Assembly (NCBI GenBank): GCA_031771865.1
Contig: JASISA010000022.1
Span: forward strand, 2,294,001 to 2,358,000
Reading direction: 5' to 3'
From: Nothophaeocryptopus gaeumannii
Lineage: Eukaryota; Ascomycota; Dothideomycetes; Mycosphaerellales; Mycosphaerellaceae
Length of the DNA stretch: 64,000 bases
A program made the translations under genes and the position numbers. Below, in pieces: positions 30,811 to 41,041 of this stretch; the stretch's first letter is position 1, and every line of letters starts with the position of its first letter. The notes under the pieces are model-generated. The model was not told the DNA's origin. It worked only from the letters and a program-made list of their open reading frames with translations, and did not search any database.

Positions 30811-31433
30811 GACTGGCACCGCCTAGGCAGTCAGTCCATGGAGCATTTGCATGCGCGCATTTTCGACTATCCCACATCGAGTGGAGAGAGCAAAGACGCT
30901 ACGAACAGAGATGTGTCACGGAGATATCCTATTTTGCAGCGAGGAAGCTGGTCTGGTCCGCGATTTTTCGTTTCTCTGTATTGTATAGCTTAGCGTACAA
31001 GCTCAACAAGGCTCTCTTGAAGTAGGCGTGATATGGGCGAACGAATAGGTTCTCGTTCTCGTGCATAATGTACTTCCATGTGAGCTGTTGTCGAGCAGGT
31101 GAGGTCAGGCCGGTGGTGGTTCCTTTGGTTCCTGTACGCTCACCAAGCGGCTCTGTCCGGAGCTGCAATCTTGAGGCGACCTTGCCGACCGCCCGTGCAA
31201 CAAGCCACCAACTCCATTGAACAGCAACACCCAACATCACTCAATCAAGCCACTCCCCCATCAAATCGCCTGACAATCATTGACAACGCTATCAATTACC
31301 GCCAAATCACACGATATCGCCTGAAGCGACCGTCCGCTGCATCGATTTCAAGACCACCTCGACTACCGGCACGCTGAGCGAATACGGCGTAGGCAGAAGC
31401 CTTCGGGCAAACCAACCTTTGAACAACGATACA
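30811..31433. other. Intergenic and probable 5' leader of the Rab gene
   Basis: The last 250 bases are rich in C and A with several CAATCAAG-like elements, as expected of a leader. No gene was seen. Confidence 0.45.
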
Positions 31434-32350
31434 ATGGCCGACTCAACGAGTAATGCGGCTGGTGGCGCGAAGCCGAGTAGCAGTGTGAAGTTGGTGCTGC
31501 TTGGTGAGGCTGCTGTCGGAAAGGTTGGTGGACGGACAAGATCGGCGCATGGGGAACAGCGTTGATATCTCGGGCATGTGTATGCGCTCGCAGATACTGT
31601 GATGCGCTGTGCTTAACATGCGCCAAACGACCGATATGGATACGCAATGATCTTGGGCTAACATGTTGATTCCCGCAGTCCTCTCTCGTCCTCCGCTTCG
31701 TCAACAACGACTTCCAACCCAACAAGGAACCCACCATCGGCGCCGCTTTCCTCACCCAAAAATGCCAACTGCCCACCCGCATAATCAAATTCGAAATCTG
31801 GGATACCGCCGGTCAAGAACGATTTGCTTCCCTGGCGCCCATGTACTACCGCAACGCCCAATCCGCGCTCGTCGTATACGACATCACCAAAGCTAGCAGT
31901 GTCGTAAAAGCGAAGCATTGGGTGGCTGAACTGCAACGACAGGCTTCACCAGGCATCGTGATCGCGCTTGTTGGAAACAAGCTCGATCTCTGCGAGGACG
32001 ACTCGGCAATATACGGGCAGACAGAAGGAGGAGATAACGACAACGAGGCGGAAACCGAGGGAGCAGATGAATCCGGCAATGCGCGGAAAGTGAGCACGGC
32101 AGAAGCCAAGGCCTACGCCGACGAAGAGAACTTGCTGTTCTTCGAGACGTCTGCCAAGACGGGTCATAATGTTTCGGAAGTGTTTACCGCTATTGCGAAT
32201 GCTATCCCGGAGACGAGTTTGAAGGGTCCGAGGACGGCAGGTGGTGCTGGTGGGGTTGGCACGCAGGCGGCGATTTCAGGGGGAGGGAATGCGGCTGTTA
32301 ATCTCAATCAGAGGGGGGATGCGGGTCCGAAGGAGGGGTGTGCTTGTTGA
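31434..32350 (+). CDS. Rab5/Ypt5-type small GTPase
   Basis: Two exons, 31434-31523 and 31679-32350, give 253 residues. The 155-base intron (GTTGGT...CGCAG, with a GCTAAC branch site at 31658-31663) splits the P-loop between Lys30 and Ser31. GTPase motifs are GEAAVGKSS (24-32), a Rab5-like switch I ending PTIGAAFLTQ, WDTAGQERF (71-79), GNKLD (129-133) and ETSAK. The C-terminus ends GCAC, a CxC geranylgeranylation site. Rab5 proteins drive early-endosome fusion. Between NKLD and KVSTAEAKAYA lies an acidic insert of about 30 residues (rich in Asp, Glu and Asn) that a typical Rab5 lacks. The insert is in frame, without splice sites that would remove it. Confidence 0.92.
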
Positions 32351-33419
32351 TTGTGAAGATGGTGGGTTTACGGTCGCTATATGGGCTTTTCTAAGCAAGG
32401 CGTATGGGGCACACCTGTGTATGGATCGTAGCTCTGTGCAATGCTAAGGTATCTATTTTTGCGAACATACGGCATTCGGCTGGAGTGTCTTGGGATTCGA
32501 CATGGAACGAGCGCTCTCGTCCCTCGTTCTCGACAAGGACCATCGATCTGGCAGGTAAAGGACGCAAATTCCCTCTTCGATTCTTGCAGGAATCTGAATT
32601 TCTTTGCGAAGGCCGGTCGTGCGCGTGTAGCTCAAAAGCTCGCTCGCAGAATCTGAAGCTGCCATTCAGTGCACGGGAGCGTCTCGAGATTCTCTCCGCG
32701 CTCGCATTTATTGCGAACGAATGGTAAGTTGTTCCTTCGATGTACTGATCTCACAGACAAGACTTGTTCGACCAGCAATCCCTATGACAAGAAGGATACA
32801 AGCCTGCGAGGATCTGCCATGACTACCGCTTTCAAGACGTAACGTACGAAACGACGAACTAAGACCTAAGATTTTCGTTCCGAATGCGAAGAACACAGGG
32901 AAAGGCAAGGCAATAAATTTTACGATCTTTTCTTCACGTGCGGTCGCACGGTTGGGATATTTATATCTAGATGCAAAGATCTTGTTATTGACAGACAGAC
33001 AAAGCGATTCATAAGTGGTATTATGTGAGTGGGCTAAAGCTGGAGGAGCTGATTTTGTTTAAGAATCTTGGTTCGAAGAAAGATGGACGGGCGAGGGTTC
33101 GTCCGCATTCGGCTTTTCAGAGTGAGTGGGATTGGGGAGGGGCGAGGAAGAGTGTGGAGGTCAGGTGCTTTGTTTTACTTGGGAGGATCAGAGTGCGGAG
33201 TAGGTAGATGGAGGATGGATGGGAGGAAAAGTGTAGTATTAGATATCTTGTCATGTGGAAGGGCAATGCTGTAGATGTGCACGGGCCGATGATGCCAAGA
33301 ATCCAGCTGACTGGGGCATGCGTAAGGTAAGGTACTCCGAGTACTCGGACTCCGCCTCCACCTTCTCTCATGTCTTGAAATTGAGGACATCCAAATAACA
33401 GTAGTGTATCAACTTTGAC
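32351..33419. other. Intergenic, about 1.1 kb
   Basis: This is the 3' flank of the Rab gene and the promoter of the Zn2Cys6 regulator. A plus-strand frame ending at 32727 (ARERLEILSALAFIANEW) is followed at once by a GTAAGT donor and a downstream CACAG, which is suggestive, but no longer coherent protein could be built from it. Confidence 0.4.
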
Positions 33420-35456
33420 ATGCCTGCATCTCATGATTCAACAGAGCCGCGCACCATGGCGACCGCAATCCGGAAGAAGCCCATCACCAGAAATCGGGAG
33501 TCTTTGACATGCGTACAATGTCGTTCGCGAAAGCTGAAATGCTCTCGCGATCTGCCATGTGCCAATTGTGTGAAAAAAGGCGAGCCTGCAGCTTGCACAT
33601 ATGGAAAATCGCCGAGGAAGGAGATTGCGGAATCTAGTCGCGCGGCTCGAGCAGAAGCAAGACTGGAACATCTTGAGCAGCTCGTGCAAGACTTCGTTTC
33701 TGGACAACCGCCATCATCAACGTCATCAGGAAGCGATCGAAGACCCTCTTCGCCCAGCCCAAGGCAGCCTCTGAGCGCTGGGCTTGAAGATGACAGCAGC
33801 AAGGAGGGTTCCCTCTATACCGGCGCTACTCATCATGCCGCGATGTTGGAGGATATTGCCGAGCTACGACATGTCCTAGGCGAGCCTGACGAGGACATTG
33901 GATTAGCTGTCACGGAATCTGTCGAAGCCAACGATTTTGACGTGCTCTTCAGTGCAGCGATGCCTTTGCCTCTCCCGGCCATTTTATCCAGGTATCTACC
34001 TTCCAGAGCAGAGGCGGATCGACGTCTGGCTCTGTACTTCCGCGCGGAAGGCATCGCAGCACCTTTCATCCATAAGGTTCGTTTCACGCAACAACATGAA
34101 CAGTTCTGGAAGGACAAGTACGCTATATCGCCACTCTGGGTGTCGATGCTTTTCTCGATATTCTATTTGTCAGAAAGAACAGGGCCTCCGGTGGTAACGG
34201 ACGATGGGCAAACCCCCAGTTTCTCGACAGCCGCATGTCAATGTCTGGCCGTCGGACGATATACACGCCCGCAACCTTTCGCTGTTGAAGCTGTTGCTGC
34301 CTATATTCAAGCCAGGCTCACGGACAGCCTTGACGCATGTCGCGAACTGGGCATGCTATTCGCGACACTTGTTCAACTTGCATACAATATGGGCTACCAC
34401 CGTGATCCTGACAACCTGAAGTATGTGTCACCATTCGAAGGAGAGATGCGCAGGCGTACTTGGTCACTGATCCTGCAACTTGATCTTCTCAATTCTTACC
34501 AGCTAGGATTACCAAACAACATCCAAGCAGGGACCTTCGATTCCAGAATCCCATCAAACTACCACGACACCGACCTCGACATGTCCATGACCCAGCTCCC
34601 TCCTCCAAGACCAGACACAGAATGCACCAAAATGATGTTCTATATCGCCAAACACAACCTCATGAAAATTTTCGCCCGAATCCTTAACCACGCCCTCTCA
34701 ACCAACATCTCCGCTCAAGAATCTAATCTGGTAAATCTAGACACCGCCCTCCGAGCAACCTACTCGAACATCCCTATCGCCCTCTACTACCGCAACGTCT
34801 CCCAATCCATCGCCGACCCCATCCTCCTCGTCGTCACTCGAAGATGTATAGAGTTAATGTATCAGAAATGTCTTGTGGTCCTACATCGGAAACACATCAC
34901 CTCCGGAAAGGAATCCTCTATAATCGCCTGCTTCACATCCGCTTCAGTCATGGTTGAAGCATTCCTGGATATGTATCCCGAATTCCAAGAGAGAGGACAG
35001 TTTTATTTTGATCGATGGTTGTTTAGTAGTATCACTTGGAATGATTTTTTGATGGGGGTTACGACGTTGGCGCTTGTGTATTGTCAGGATCGGAGGATGA
35101 CGGTGGAGGGGCTTTCGGCTGATGACAGGACGGATGTCTTGCGGCTTCTCAAGTCGAGTCAGGAAGTTTGTGCTGAGAGAGTTGAGGAGAGTGTTGGGGC
35201 GAGGAGGACGAATCGGTTACTGCAGTCATTGCTGGCGCAAGTTGATTTGAGGAATTTGGGGGGTGCGGATACCCAGATGAGTTCAACGAATGAGGAGAAT
35301 GGGTCGGGAGGCGGAGGGGTGATGTTGCAGCAGTCGGACGATGTGAATATGTTGTTGTTTCCTGAGATTGAGGAAGGGAGTTGGCCGAATATTTTCGATG
35401 ATCCACAATGGGATTTTATGGGCGACTTCTTGCAGACGAATTTTGACGCTGTGTAG
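33420..35456 (+). CDS. Zn2Cys6 fungal transcription factor
   Basis: A single open frame of 678 residues from the ATG at 33420; the Met at 33453 is an equally good start. The zinc cluster is C-x2-C-x6-C-x5-C-x2-C-x8-C starting at CVQCRSRKLKC near residue 31, followed by a basic linker and a short coiled coil (ARAEARLEHLEQLVQDF) for dimerisation. The middle is a fungal-specific transcription factor domain with the LAYNMGYHRDPDNL and PFEGEMRRRTWSLILQLDLLNSYQLGLP motifs, characteristic of the large filamentous-fungal clade with the LGLPNNI motif. The acidic C-terminus may be the activation region. It converges on a flavin oxidase gene 160 bases downstream; regulation of that gene is possible but not shown. 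Targets are unknown. Confidence 0.93.
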   Translation: MPASHDSTEPRTMATAIRKKPITRNRESLTCVQCRSRKLKCSRDLPCANCVKKGEPAACTYGKSPRKEIAESSRAARAEARLEHLEQLVQDFVSGQPPSSTSSGSDRRPSSPSPRQPLSAGLEDDSSKEGSLYTGATHHAAMLEDIAELRHVLGEPDEDIGLAVTESVEANDFDVLFSAAMPLPLPAILSRYLPSRAEADRRLALYFRAEGIAAPFIHKVRFTQQHEQFWKDKYAISPLWVSMLFSIFYLSERTGPPVVTDDGQTPSFSTAACQCLAVGRYTRPQPFAVEAVAAYIQARLTDSLDACRELGMLFATLVQLAYNMGYHRDPDNLKYVSPFEGEMRRRTWSLILQLDLLNSYQLGLPNNIQAGTFDSRIPSNYHDTDLDMSMTQLPPPRPDTECTKMMFYIAKHNLMKIFARILNHALSTNISAQESNLVNLDTALRATYSNIPIALYYRNVSQSIADPILLVVTRRCIELMYQKCLVVLHRKHITSGKESSIIACFTSASVMVEAFLDMYPEFQERGQFYFDRWLFSSITWNDFLMGVTTLALVYCQDRRMTVEGLSADDRTDVLRLLKSSQEVCAERVEESVGARRTNRLLQSLLAQVDLRNLGGADTQMSSTNEENGSGGGGVMLQQSDDVNMLLFPEIEEGSWPNIFDDPQWDFMGDFLQTNFDAV

Positions 35457-35616
35457 GGGATGACTGTGATGGACAACGACAATTGACGAAGGAAATGGGA
35501 AAAAGGATCAGGTGTATGAGAAAGTGTTGAAACCGGACAGCTGACAGGCACACAACATAAGAGAGCTTTGGGTTGGACCGGACCTTGAAAGCCCAGGTCT
35601 ACACCCTGCCGCCAAT

Positions 35617-36939
35617 CTAGAGCCTCGCCCTTCCCTCATTTCCATTCTCCAAATCACTCAAATCCCTCTTCGGCCTCGTCCCTTCATGCGCACCTCCGCC
35701 CTTCCCATCTGTGGCATCCTTCCACGCCCACGCCCGATCTTTCTCCTTCCCATTTCCCGCACCACTCAACACATTGACCATATATTTCCCGATGATCGGC
35801 AGGAATTTGTACGTATGAAAACTGCCACCAACCGCCAGGAAGAGATTGTTTAGTTTCGGATGTGGATGTTTCGTCAAAAGCCAGTCCTGCGTAGGCGTAT
35901 ATGAATCCCAACACAATCGAAAATAATCTGCCTCCTTGTTGCATGCGAATGTAGGCATTACGTTTGCGCACATTCCTGTTCGAAACTCCTCTTTCAACGT
36001 CTGGGGGACGTCGCGTTGATCGCGGTTTGCAGGAGGCGCAGAGATCCTAAACCCGGACGACGTGGTGATATAATTCGTGAAAGTGTTGGCGTTGGTGTAT
36101 TTCAACAGCGAATTCTCCTTAGGAGGGGGAATGACTTCGCCATGTTCTCCATAGACTACCACGGGCATTTCGGAGAGGTGATCCATTTCCGAGGAGGACA
36201 TTTTGAAGTGGATTACTGCGACGCCGGCTGCTGAAGCTTGCTTCTCAACGCGATCCGGCTCAGGGATTTCCAAATCCTCTTCGTGGGGCGAGAGGAGTTG
36301 CGAGGTCCATGCGCCTGTAGCGAGGACAACCTGATCCGCGAAAAGTTCCTGTGCATCCCTCGTCCGAACACCTTTAACCCTCCCTTCTCCTAGTACCAAT
36401 CCCTCCACATTCCCCACGATGTACCTCACCCCCCTCTCAATCCCCGCTTGCATAACAGCCTTCGTAGCACTTGCGGCATCACACCACCCCGCCTCGGGGT
36501 TCCAATACGCCTTCCCAAATCCTTCCGTTTTCGTGCCTTCCAAAATCCCCTTCCACCTCCTTCCCAAATCCCTCAATTCAACGTCCTCCGTCGGATCATG
36601 TCCTCTCCTTTGAAAGACTTCTCTAATCTTGCTCGCTAGATCTGACCCCTCCTCATCTAACATAACCCATCCCGTTCGATGATAGTAATCCTTGAGCTCG
36701 GGCCAATTCGCCCACGCATCCATAGCCTCATAAGCCAGATCCGCGTAAAATGCCGAAGAGTAATCAGCTCTGATAATCTTATTGATATCTGTAGAGGCCG
36801 CTGGCGCCGGAGACGGCTCTGTCCTATCAATAACGATAATCTTGGAGGGATCTTTGTATTGTTTTGAAAGGTGGTAGGCAGTTGAAGCGCCGAAGACGCC
36901 GGCGCCGAGGATGAGGATCGTTGGTTCGTTGTCTGCCAT
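35617..36939 (-). CDS. FAD-dependent amine oxidase (sarcosine / fructosyl amino acid oxidase type)
   Basis: Start set at ATG 36939-36937 because it places the dinucleotide-binding motif ILGAGVFGASTAYHLS at the extreme N-terminus as in the family; the frame extends 21 codons upstream without homology. The product is 440 residues. Other marks are the R-ADYSSAFYADLAYEAMDAW stretch, VVLATGAWTS, and near the end RLCWDSYTPTQDWLL and FLAVGGSFHTYKFLPIIGKY. Cys343 in RLCWD sits where the covalently flavinylated Cys of monomeric sarcosine oxidase and fructosyl amine oxidases lies. Such enzymes oxidise N-substituted amino acids to imines with release of H2O2. The C-terminus (GRARL) is not a strict PTS1 but resembles a weak one (ARL); peroxisomal location is possible. 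The substrate is undecided. Confidence 0.88.
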   Translation of the reverse strand: MADNEPTILILGAGVFGASTAYHLSKQYKDPSKIIVIDRTEPSPAPAASTDINKIIRADYSSAFYADLAYEAMDAWANWPELKDYYHRTGWVMLDEEGSDLASKIREVFQRRGHDPTEDVELRDLGRRWKGILEGTKTEGFGKAYWNPEAGWCDAASATKAVMQAGIERGVRYIVGNVEGLVLGEGRVKGVRTRDAQELFADQVVLATGAWTSQLLSPHEEDLEIPEPDRVEKQASAAGVAVIHFKMSSSEMDHLSEMPVVVYGEHGEVIPPPKENSLLKYTNANTFTNYITTSSGFRISAPPANRDQRDVPQTLKEEFRTGMCANVMPTFACNKEADYFRLCWDSYTPTQDWLLTKHPHPKLNNLFLAVGGSFHTYKFLPIIGKYMVNVLSGAGNGKEKDRAWAWKDATDGKGGGAHEGTRPKRDLSDLENGNEGRARL

Positions 36940-37204
36940 GTTTAGACGTTTGGCATAGTATAGAATGTGTAGGTGAGCGAGCGAGCGACAAGTCGAGGTC
37001 AACTGAAGAAGTCAATGGGTAGATGCAGGTTAGCGGGCGAGTGACTTCAGAAGTATATTAGCTCGCCCCGCCCTATCTCGTAGCTGATAGGCACGGCATG
37101 TCGTTACTCACAGCTTACATTGACTTTCTCTCAGTAGATAGTGGATGAAAGTCATGCCTCTACATGCGATTTGTATTTCAAAGAAGACACGAGTGTCGGA
37201 TACT

Positions 37205-40200
37205 CTAGATCTCTTTGACCCGCATCATCTTTCTCTCGCCGCCAATTTCCGTTTCAACCATTTCAATGCCGCTCAAGCTCGGATATCGCTTGCTGAAGCT
37301 GTCAAGATCATCCGGGGACACTGGAGACATTTCGATCAGATTGTTAGGGGTTTCCACTACTCTGCTTGGCTCTGGACTTGCATCGCCGCTTTGAGGTGGG
37401 TAGTCAGGCACACCTTCGAGATCCTTAGCAAGAAGGGCAGCAAGACGTCCAGTTGATTCGGGTTGCACGGCCTTCCCTGATTCTGACTGCGCGGGTGGAG
37501 GCCATTGCACAGGCCCGCCTGTCCGCAGAGTCTTCGGCTTCGGAGGTGCGCTTGGTCGGGACACAATTCGTTGTAGCGGAGCCTGCTCAACCGGGGCCGA
37601 AGCAGGTGGAGGCGTGAAGCTCGAAGGCGCTGCTTCAGTCTGCGCTTGCCGAGGTCTTGGATATGCATTATTCAAGCTTGAGCCGACCATTGGCTTTGGT
37701 GCAACCACTGGAGGTCTGTTCCCGCTGGGAGTTGGAACATTAGGCTGCGCCTTGGGTGCTGGTGCGTCCGAATCGGATGTCTCAGTAAAGCGACCATATC
37801 CTTCGGCCGTCCTCCGAGGCTGTGGAGACTGTCTGCCTTCATCAAGAAGCGACTGAACGCGTTTCTGAATGGTACTCGCTCTTGTCGCAGGCACGTTGCC
37901 AGTTCCTTGTGCTTGTACGCGAGCTCGGTACTCAGCAGCCGCCTGCTCAACTCGTCGCTCTTCTTCACTCAGCCTCCTACGCTCGAGCTCTCGCTTCACG
38001 TCCGCAGGTAGGTCTTCAGTCTCATCCATGTCAGAATGGCGACTGGGCGTTGCTTCGGAGCCAGTGATTGGGGACAGGAGCTCCGGCTCATGGTCATGCT
38101 CACGAGGCTCTGGCGTGACGAGGGCCTGATTCTGCTGCTTATTCTCATTATGCTCATACCGTTTGAAGGCATCGCCGAAACGTCCACTGAGCATGTTCTT
38201 CGCACTCGTACCGATCTGGTTCAGGCTGGAACGCTTTCTATGGTGTGAATGGTGTCCCTTTGAAGGCTTGCGCGATACTTCGGCTTCTGAGCTGCGCAGA
38301 TAGTCCATGTCATCTTCAATGTTACCTTCGTCAGCCGCCGCCTCTCTGTTCTGCGAAGGATTCCGACTGTGCCGCCTGATCTCTAAAGACGGCCGTTTCC
38401 GTTGTTGCTCTGGATCACGCAAATAGTCCATGTTTGAGTTGACATACATGCTCGATGGTCGTGTACGCGTGCTCATTGACTTCGTACGAGACACTCCCGA
38501 CTCGTCAAGTTGTTCCGCGGACGGACGATGGCCATCGAGTGACGGGCGAGAGGAGTTCGAAATATGTGCCAGCGTCATTTGCGATTTAGAACGATGCACA
38601 TCAAGTAGAGCAGGTCGTTGAGCGGGCGGCAGACTAGGCTTCAGGAATGCAGCAACAGCTTGCGCCTCTTCTGAAGGGCGAGGCTGGCTATCTGAGCGAG
38701 GGTGATCCGGCACGCGCCAGATTGGCCGGCTACTGGCTTGAGGTAGTTTCTTAATGGATCCTGGCGGAGGTGAGGTGCCCACCGCAGTGTTTCTGTATCC
38801 GCTGAAGCCTTGTTGAATTGGCATAGGCTGCTGCACAATGGGAGGAGATTTCAAGTTTCCAGCTGTGGATGGAGTGGAGGTCCTGCCCGGTGGGTCTATT
38901 GTGGGTGTTGCTTTTGACGGGATTGTCACCGGCGGTTGCTGTTGCTGTGGTCTTACGGAGCTGCTGCTTGGGGCGAATACCTCATCGGCCAACACATTTG
39001 TCACTCGCTCGTCCAAGTTCGATCTGGCATTAGAAGGAGCGGATGTGGGCGGCGGAGATGACGGTTTTGAAGTAGGCCCGGAGCCAGACGGGAACGCGAA
39101 CTTCTTGGGCTCACTGGCTATCGAAAACTCTTCCAGTGATGGAAATCGTTTCGACAGATCATCCACAGCTCCTGCTCGAACGTCATAGTTTTTCGAGTCC
39201 AATGCCGCAAATGGGTCGCCACGAGCCGGAGAGGGAGCCGCGGCTGGTTTTGCTGCTGTAGGCCCTTGTTCGGATGGAGCAGTCGGTCTTCCTCGTCGCA
39301 TGGGTGTAATTTCTGGTATCTTCTGTACTTGCACTTGCGGCGCAGTCTTTTGCAAACCCACCGGTGCTGATGAGAGCTCTTCAGGGAATGGAAGAGTCTC
39401 ATTCCTTCGCACCTCTGAATGCGATCGGTTGGCGTATATGTCTTGGATTGGGACCGGAGTGCCGCGCATACTGCAGACTTCCTTGATCACTTCATAGATG
39501 TTAGGCCTGTTTTTCGGATTCTCCTTCAGCATCCACCCAATAAGATTCTTCAGTCGCGAGGAGAATGACGGATGAGGGGGGTATTTAAAGCTGGCATTCA
39601 ATATTGCCATCTGTCCCACAGCCTCGAAAGGGGTTGTGTAGTAGCATAGCTTGTACAGCAGTACTCCCAATGCCCAGATGTCCGCCTTTTCGTCGATAGG
39701 CTGCTTCCTCCATACATCGATCATCTCCGGGCTGCGATATTGCATGGTTGTATGCTTTTGTACATCCTCTTCAATCAGACGGCCCTCTTCCGCCGTCTTC
39801 GCAGCAGGCCGCGGCGGTGCTGAGCTGCCAAAGTCGCAAACCTTGTAAAATGGGGATCCACTGCTTGACTTGGAAATCAGGACGTTCTCAACTTTCAGAT
39901 CGCGATGCAGTAAAGGCGGCTTAAGATAGTGCATTGTAGCAACACCTTCTGCGCAGTCTCCAAAGATCTTGAGAATCTCGGGCTCCGTCAGTCGGTGCTG
40001 CAAGCGAGTGTTCATGAAATCAATCAGTCCACCTCCGTTGCAGTACTCCATGAGCAGGAAGACTTCGTATCCGCCAGACTTGAGCTGACTCGCATGGCTG
40101 TCGATGTATGTGACAATATGCTTGTGTCCCTTCAGCTTCTTCATCGTCTCGACCTCCGTGCGCATATTGGCCAGATGCTCCTTATCGGGCACAGCAACCC

Positions 40201-40375
40201 GCTTGAGGACCGCGACTTCATGCTTGTTGTTGTCGCGCGGGATGCGCACAACGTAGACATGGGCGAATCCTCCTTCGGACAGGTATTTCTCAATAGTGAC
40301 CCGATGGCTGCCTACGGTGACTTTGGTATTGGGGAGAAAGGTGCCCGGGGGTTGGGTATGACCTTGGCTGGCCAT
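37205..40375 (-). CDS. Ark1/Prk1/AAK1-type Ser/Thr kinase
   Basis: Start chosen at ATG 40375-40373 (MASQGHTQPPGTF), the family-like N-terminus; the frame runs 14 codons further upstream. The product has 1056 residues. The kinase domain occupies about residues 25-310: glycine loop SEGGFAHVYVV, catalytic Lys58, HRDLKVEN with Asp159, DFGSS at 181-185, and QYRSPEMIDVW. The GGFAHVY loop and the MEYCNGGGLIDFMN hinge are typical of the NAK family, which phosphorylates endocytic adaptors and regulates actin patches. The remaining 740 residues are disordered, rich in Pro, Ser and Gln, with a basic RRHSRNPSQNR stretch, a KGHHSHHRKRSSLNQIGTS motif, a charged helix (ERRRLSEEERRVEQAAAEYRAR) and a family-like C-terminal tail (SKRYPSLSGIEM). 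The tail length is typical of filamentous fungi. Confidence 0.93.
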   Translation of the reverse strand: MASQGHTQPPGTFLPNTKVTVGSHRVTIEKYLSEGGFAHVYVVRIPRDNNKHEVAVLKRVAVPDKEHLANMRTEVETMKKLKGHKHIVTYIDSHASQLKSGGYEVFLLMEYCNGGGLIDFMNTRLQHRLTEPEILKIFGDCAEGVATMHYLKPPLLHRDLKVENVLISKSSSGSPFYKVCDFGSSAPPRPAAKTAEEGRLIEEDVQKHTTMQYRSPEMIDVWRKQPIDEKADIWALGVLLYKLCYYTTPFEAVGQMAILNASFKYPPHPSFSSRLKNLIGWMLKENPKNRPNIYEVIKEVCSMRGTPVPIQDIYANRSHSEVRRNETLPFPEELSSAPVGLQKTAPQVQVQKIPEITPMRRGRPTAPSEQGPTAAKPAAAPSPARGDPFAALDSKNYDVRAGAVDDLSKRFPSLEEFSIASEPKKFAFPSGSGPTSKPSSPPPTSAPSNARSNLDERVTNVLADEVFAPSSSSVRPQQQQPPVTIPSKATPTIDPPGRTSTPSTAGNLKSPPIVQQPMPIQQGFSGYRNTAVGTSPPPGSIKKLPQASSRPIWRVPDHPRSDSQPRPSEEAQAVAAFLKPSLPPAQRPALLDVHRSKSQMTLAHISNSSRPSLDGHRPSAEQLDESGVSRTKSMSTRTRPSSMYVNSNMDYLRDPEQQRKRPSLEIRRHSRNPSQNREAAADEGNIEDDMDYLRSSEAEVSRKPSKGHHSHHRKRSSLNQIGTSAKNMLSGRFGDAFKRYEHNENKQQNQALVTPEPREHDHEPELLSPITGSEATPSRHSDMDETEDLPADVKRELERRRLSEEERRVEQAAAEYRARVQAQGTGNVPATRASTIQKRVQSLLDEGRQSPQPRRTAEGYGRFTETSDSDAPAPKAQPNVPTPSGNRPPVVAPKPMVGSSLNNAYPRPRQAQTEAAPSSFTPPPASAPVEQAPLQRIVSRPSAPPKPKTLRTGGPVQWPPPAQSESGKAVQPESTGRLAALLAKDLEGVPDYPPQSGDASPEPSRVVETPNNLIEMSPVSPDDLDSFSKRYPSLSGIEMVETEIGGERKMMRVKEI

Positions 40376-41041
40376 GTTGCCCTCGGTTGAATCCTTCGAT
40401 CGTACAGCCCTCTGCAAGACCTATCTTACAAGAAAGCCTCTCCGGGAGAGGCTTGAGAGGGCGTGGATGTAGTGCTCGGGAGAGACGGCGGCGGTCATTC
40501 GAAGGGAATGGAGCCTGCAGGCAGCTCCCAATCACCACATCGAGAGTGATGGCTTGGACGGGCGCGGACGGCAAGATGGTTGGCGTGAGATTATGGGAGT
40601 AACATCGAAGCAGAAAGTCCTGCTCATGCAAAGTCGAAAAGATCTGTTTAGTGTAAGAATAGAGCGTCGAAGCGATGATGTATGTACGTATGCGGTATGT
40701 ATGTGTGGCAGGTGTGGCAGTGCCAATGCAGAAGGGAGCTGAGGACTCTCAGGGTCTAGTCAAGTTTGACGAGCCTCACATCAATAGTAACTAAATGAGT
40801 GTCCTCCATAGTGCACGGCCATCTTCGACCTCACTCTTAACTTCGAACTCCACCACTACCACCTGGACGGCCCCTTGCCTTGCCTCACCCTGCCCCGTGA
40901 GCCTACTAGACATCGAAATATTTCTGTACAAGTTGAATGTCTGCAAGCTAGCTACTAACACTTTTCGTCACGAGACTCACCATCTTCTCACGCGCACCTC
41001 GCGCCTGACCATACGCAACCTCAACCTGTGTCTGCCTCGCC
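40376..41041. other. Intergenic between the kinase and the P450 remnant
   Basis: This is the kinase promoter. A possible final exon of the P450 after a GTAAGT donor at 41049-41044 could lie here but cannot be shown. Confidence 0.45.

Noticed and set aside
32404..32900. A possible small spliced gene with ARERLEILSALAFIANEW before a GTAAGT donor
   Set aside because: No upstream or downstream exon gave a coherent protein; the donor may belong to an untranslated intron.
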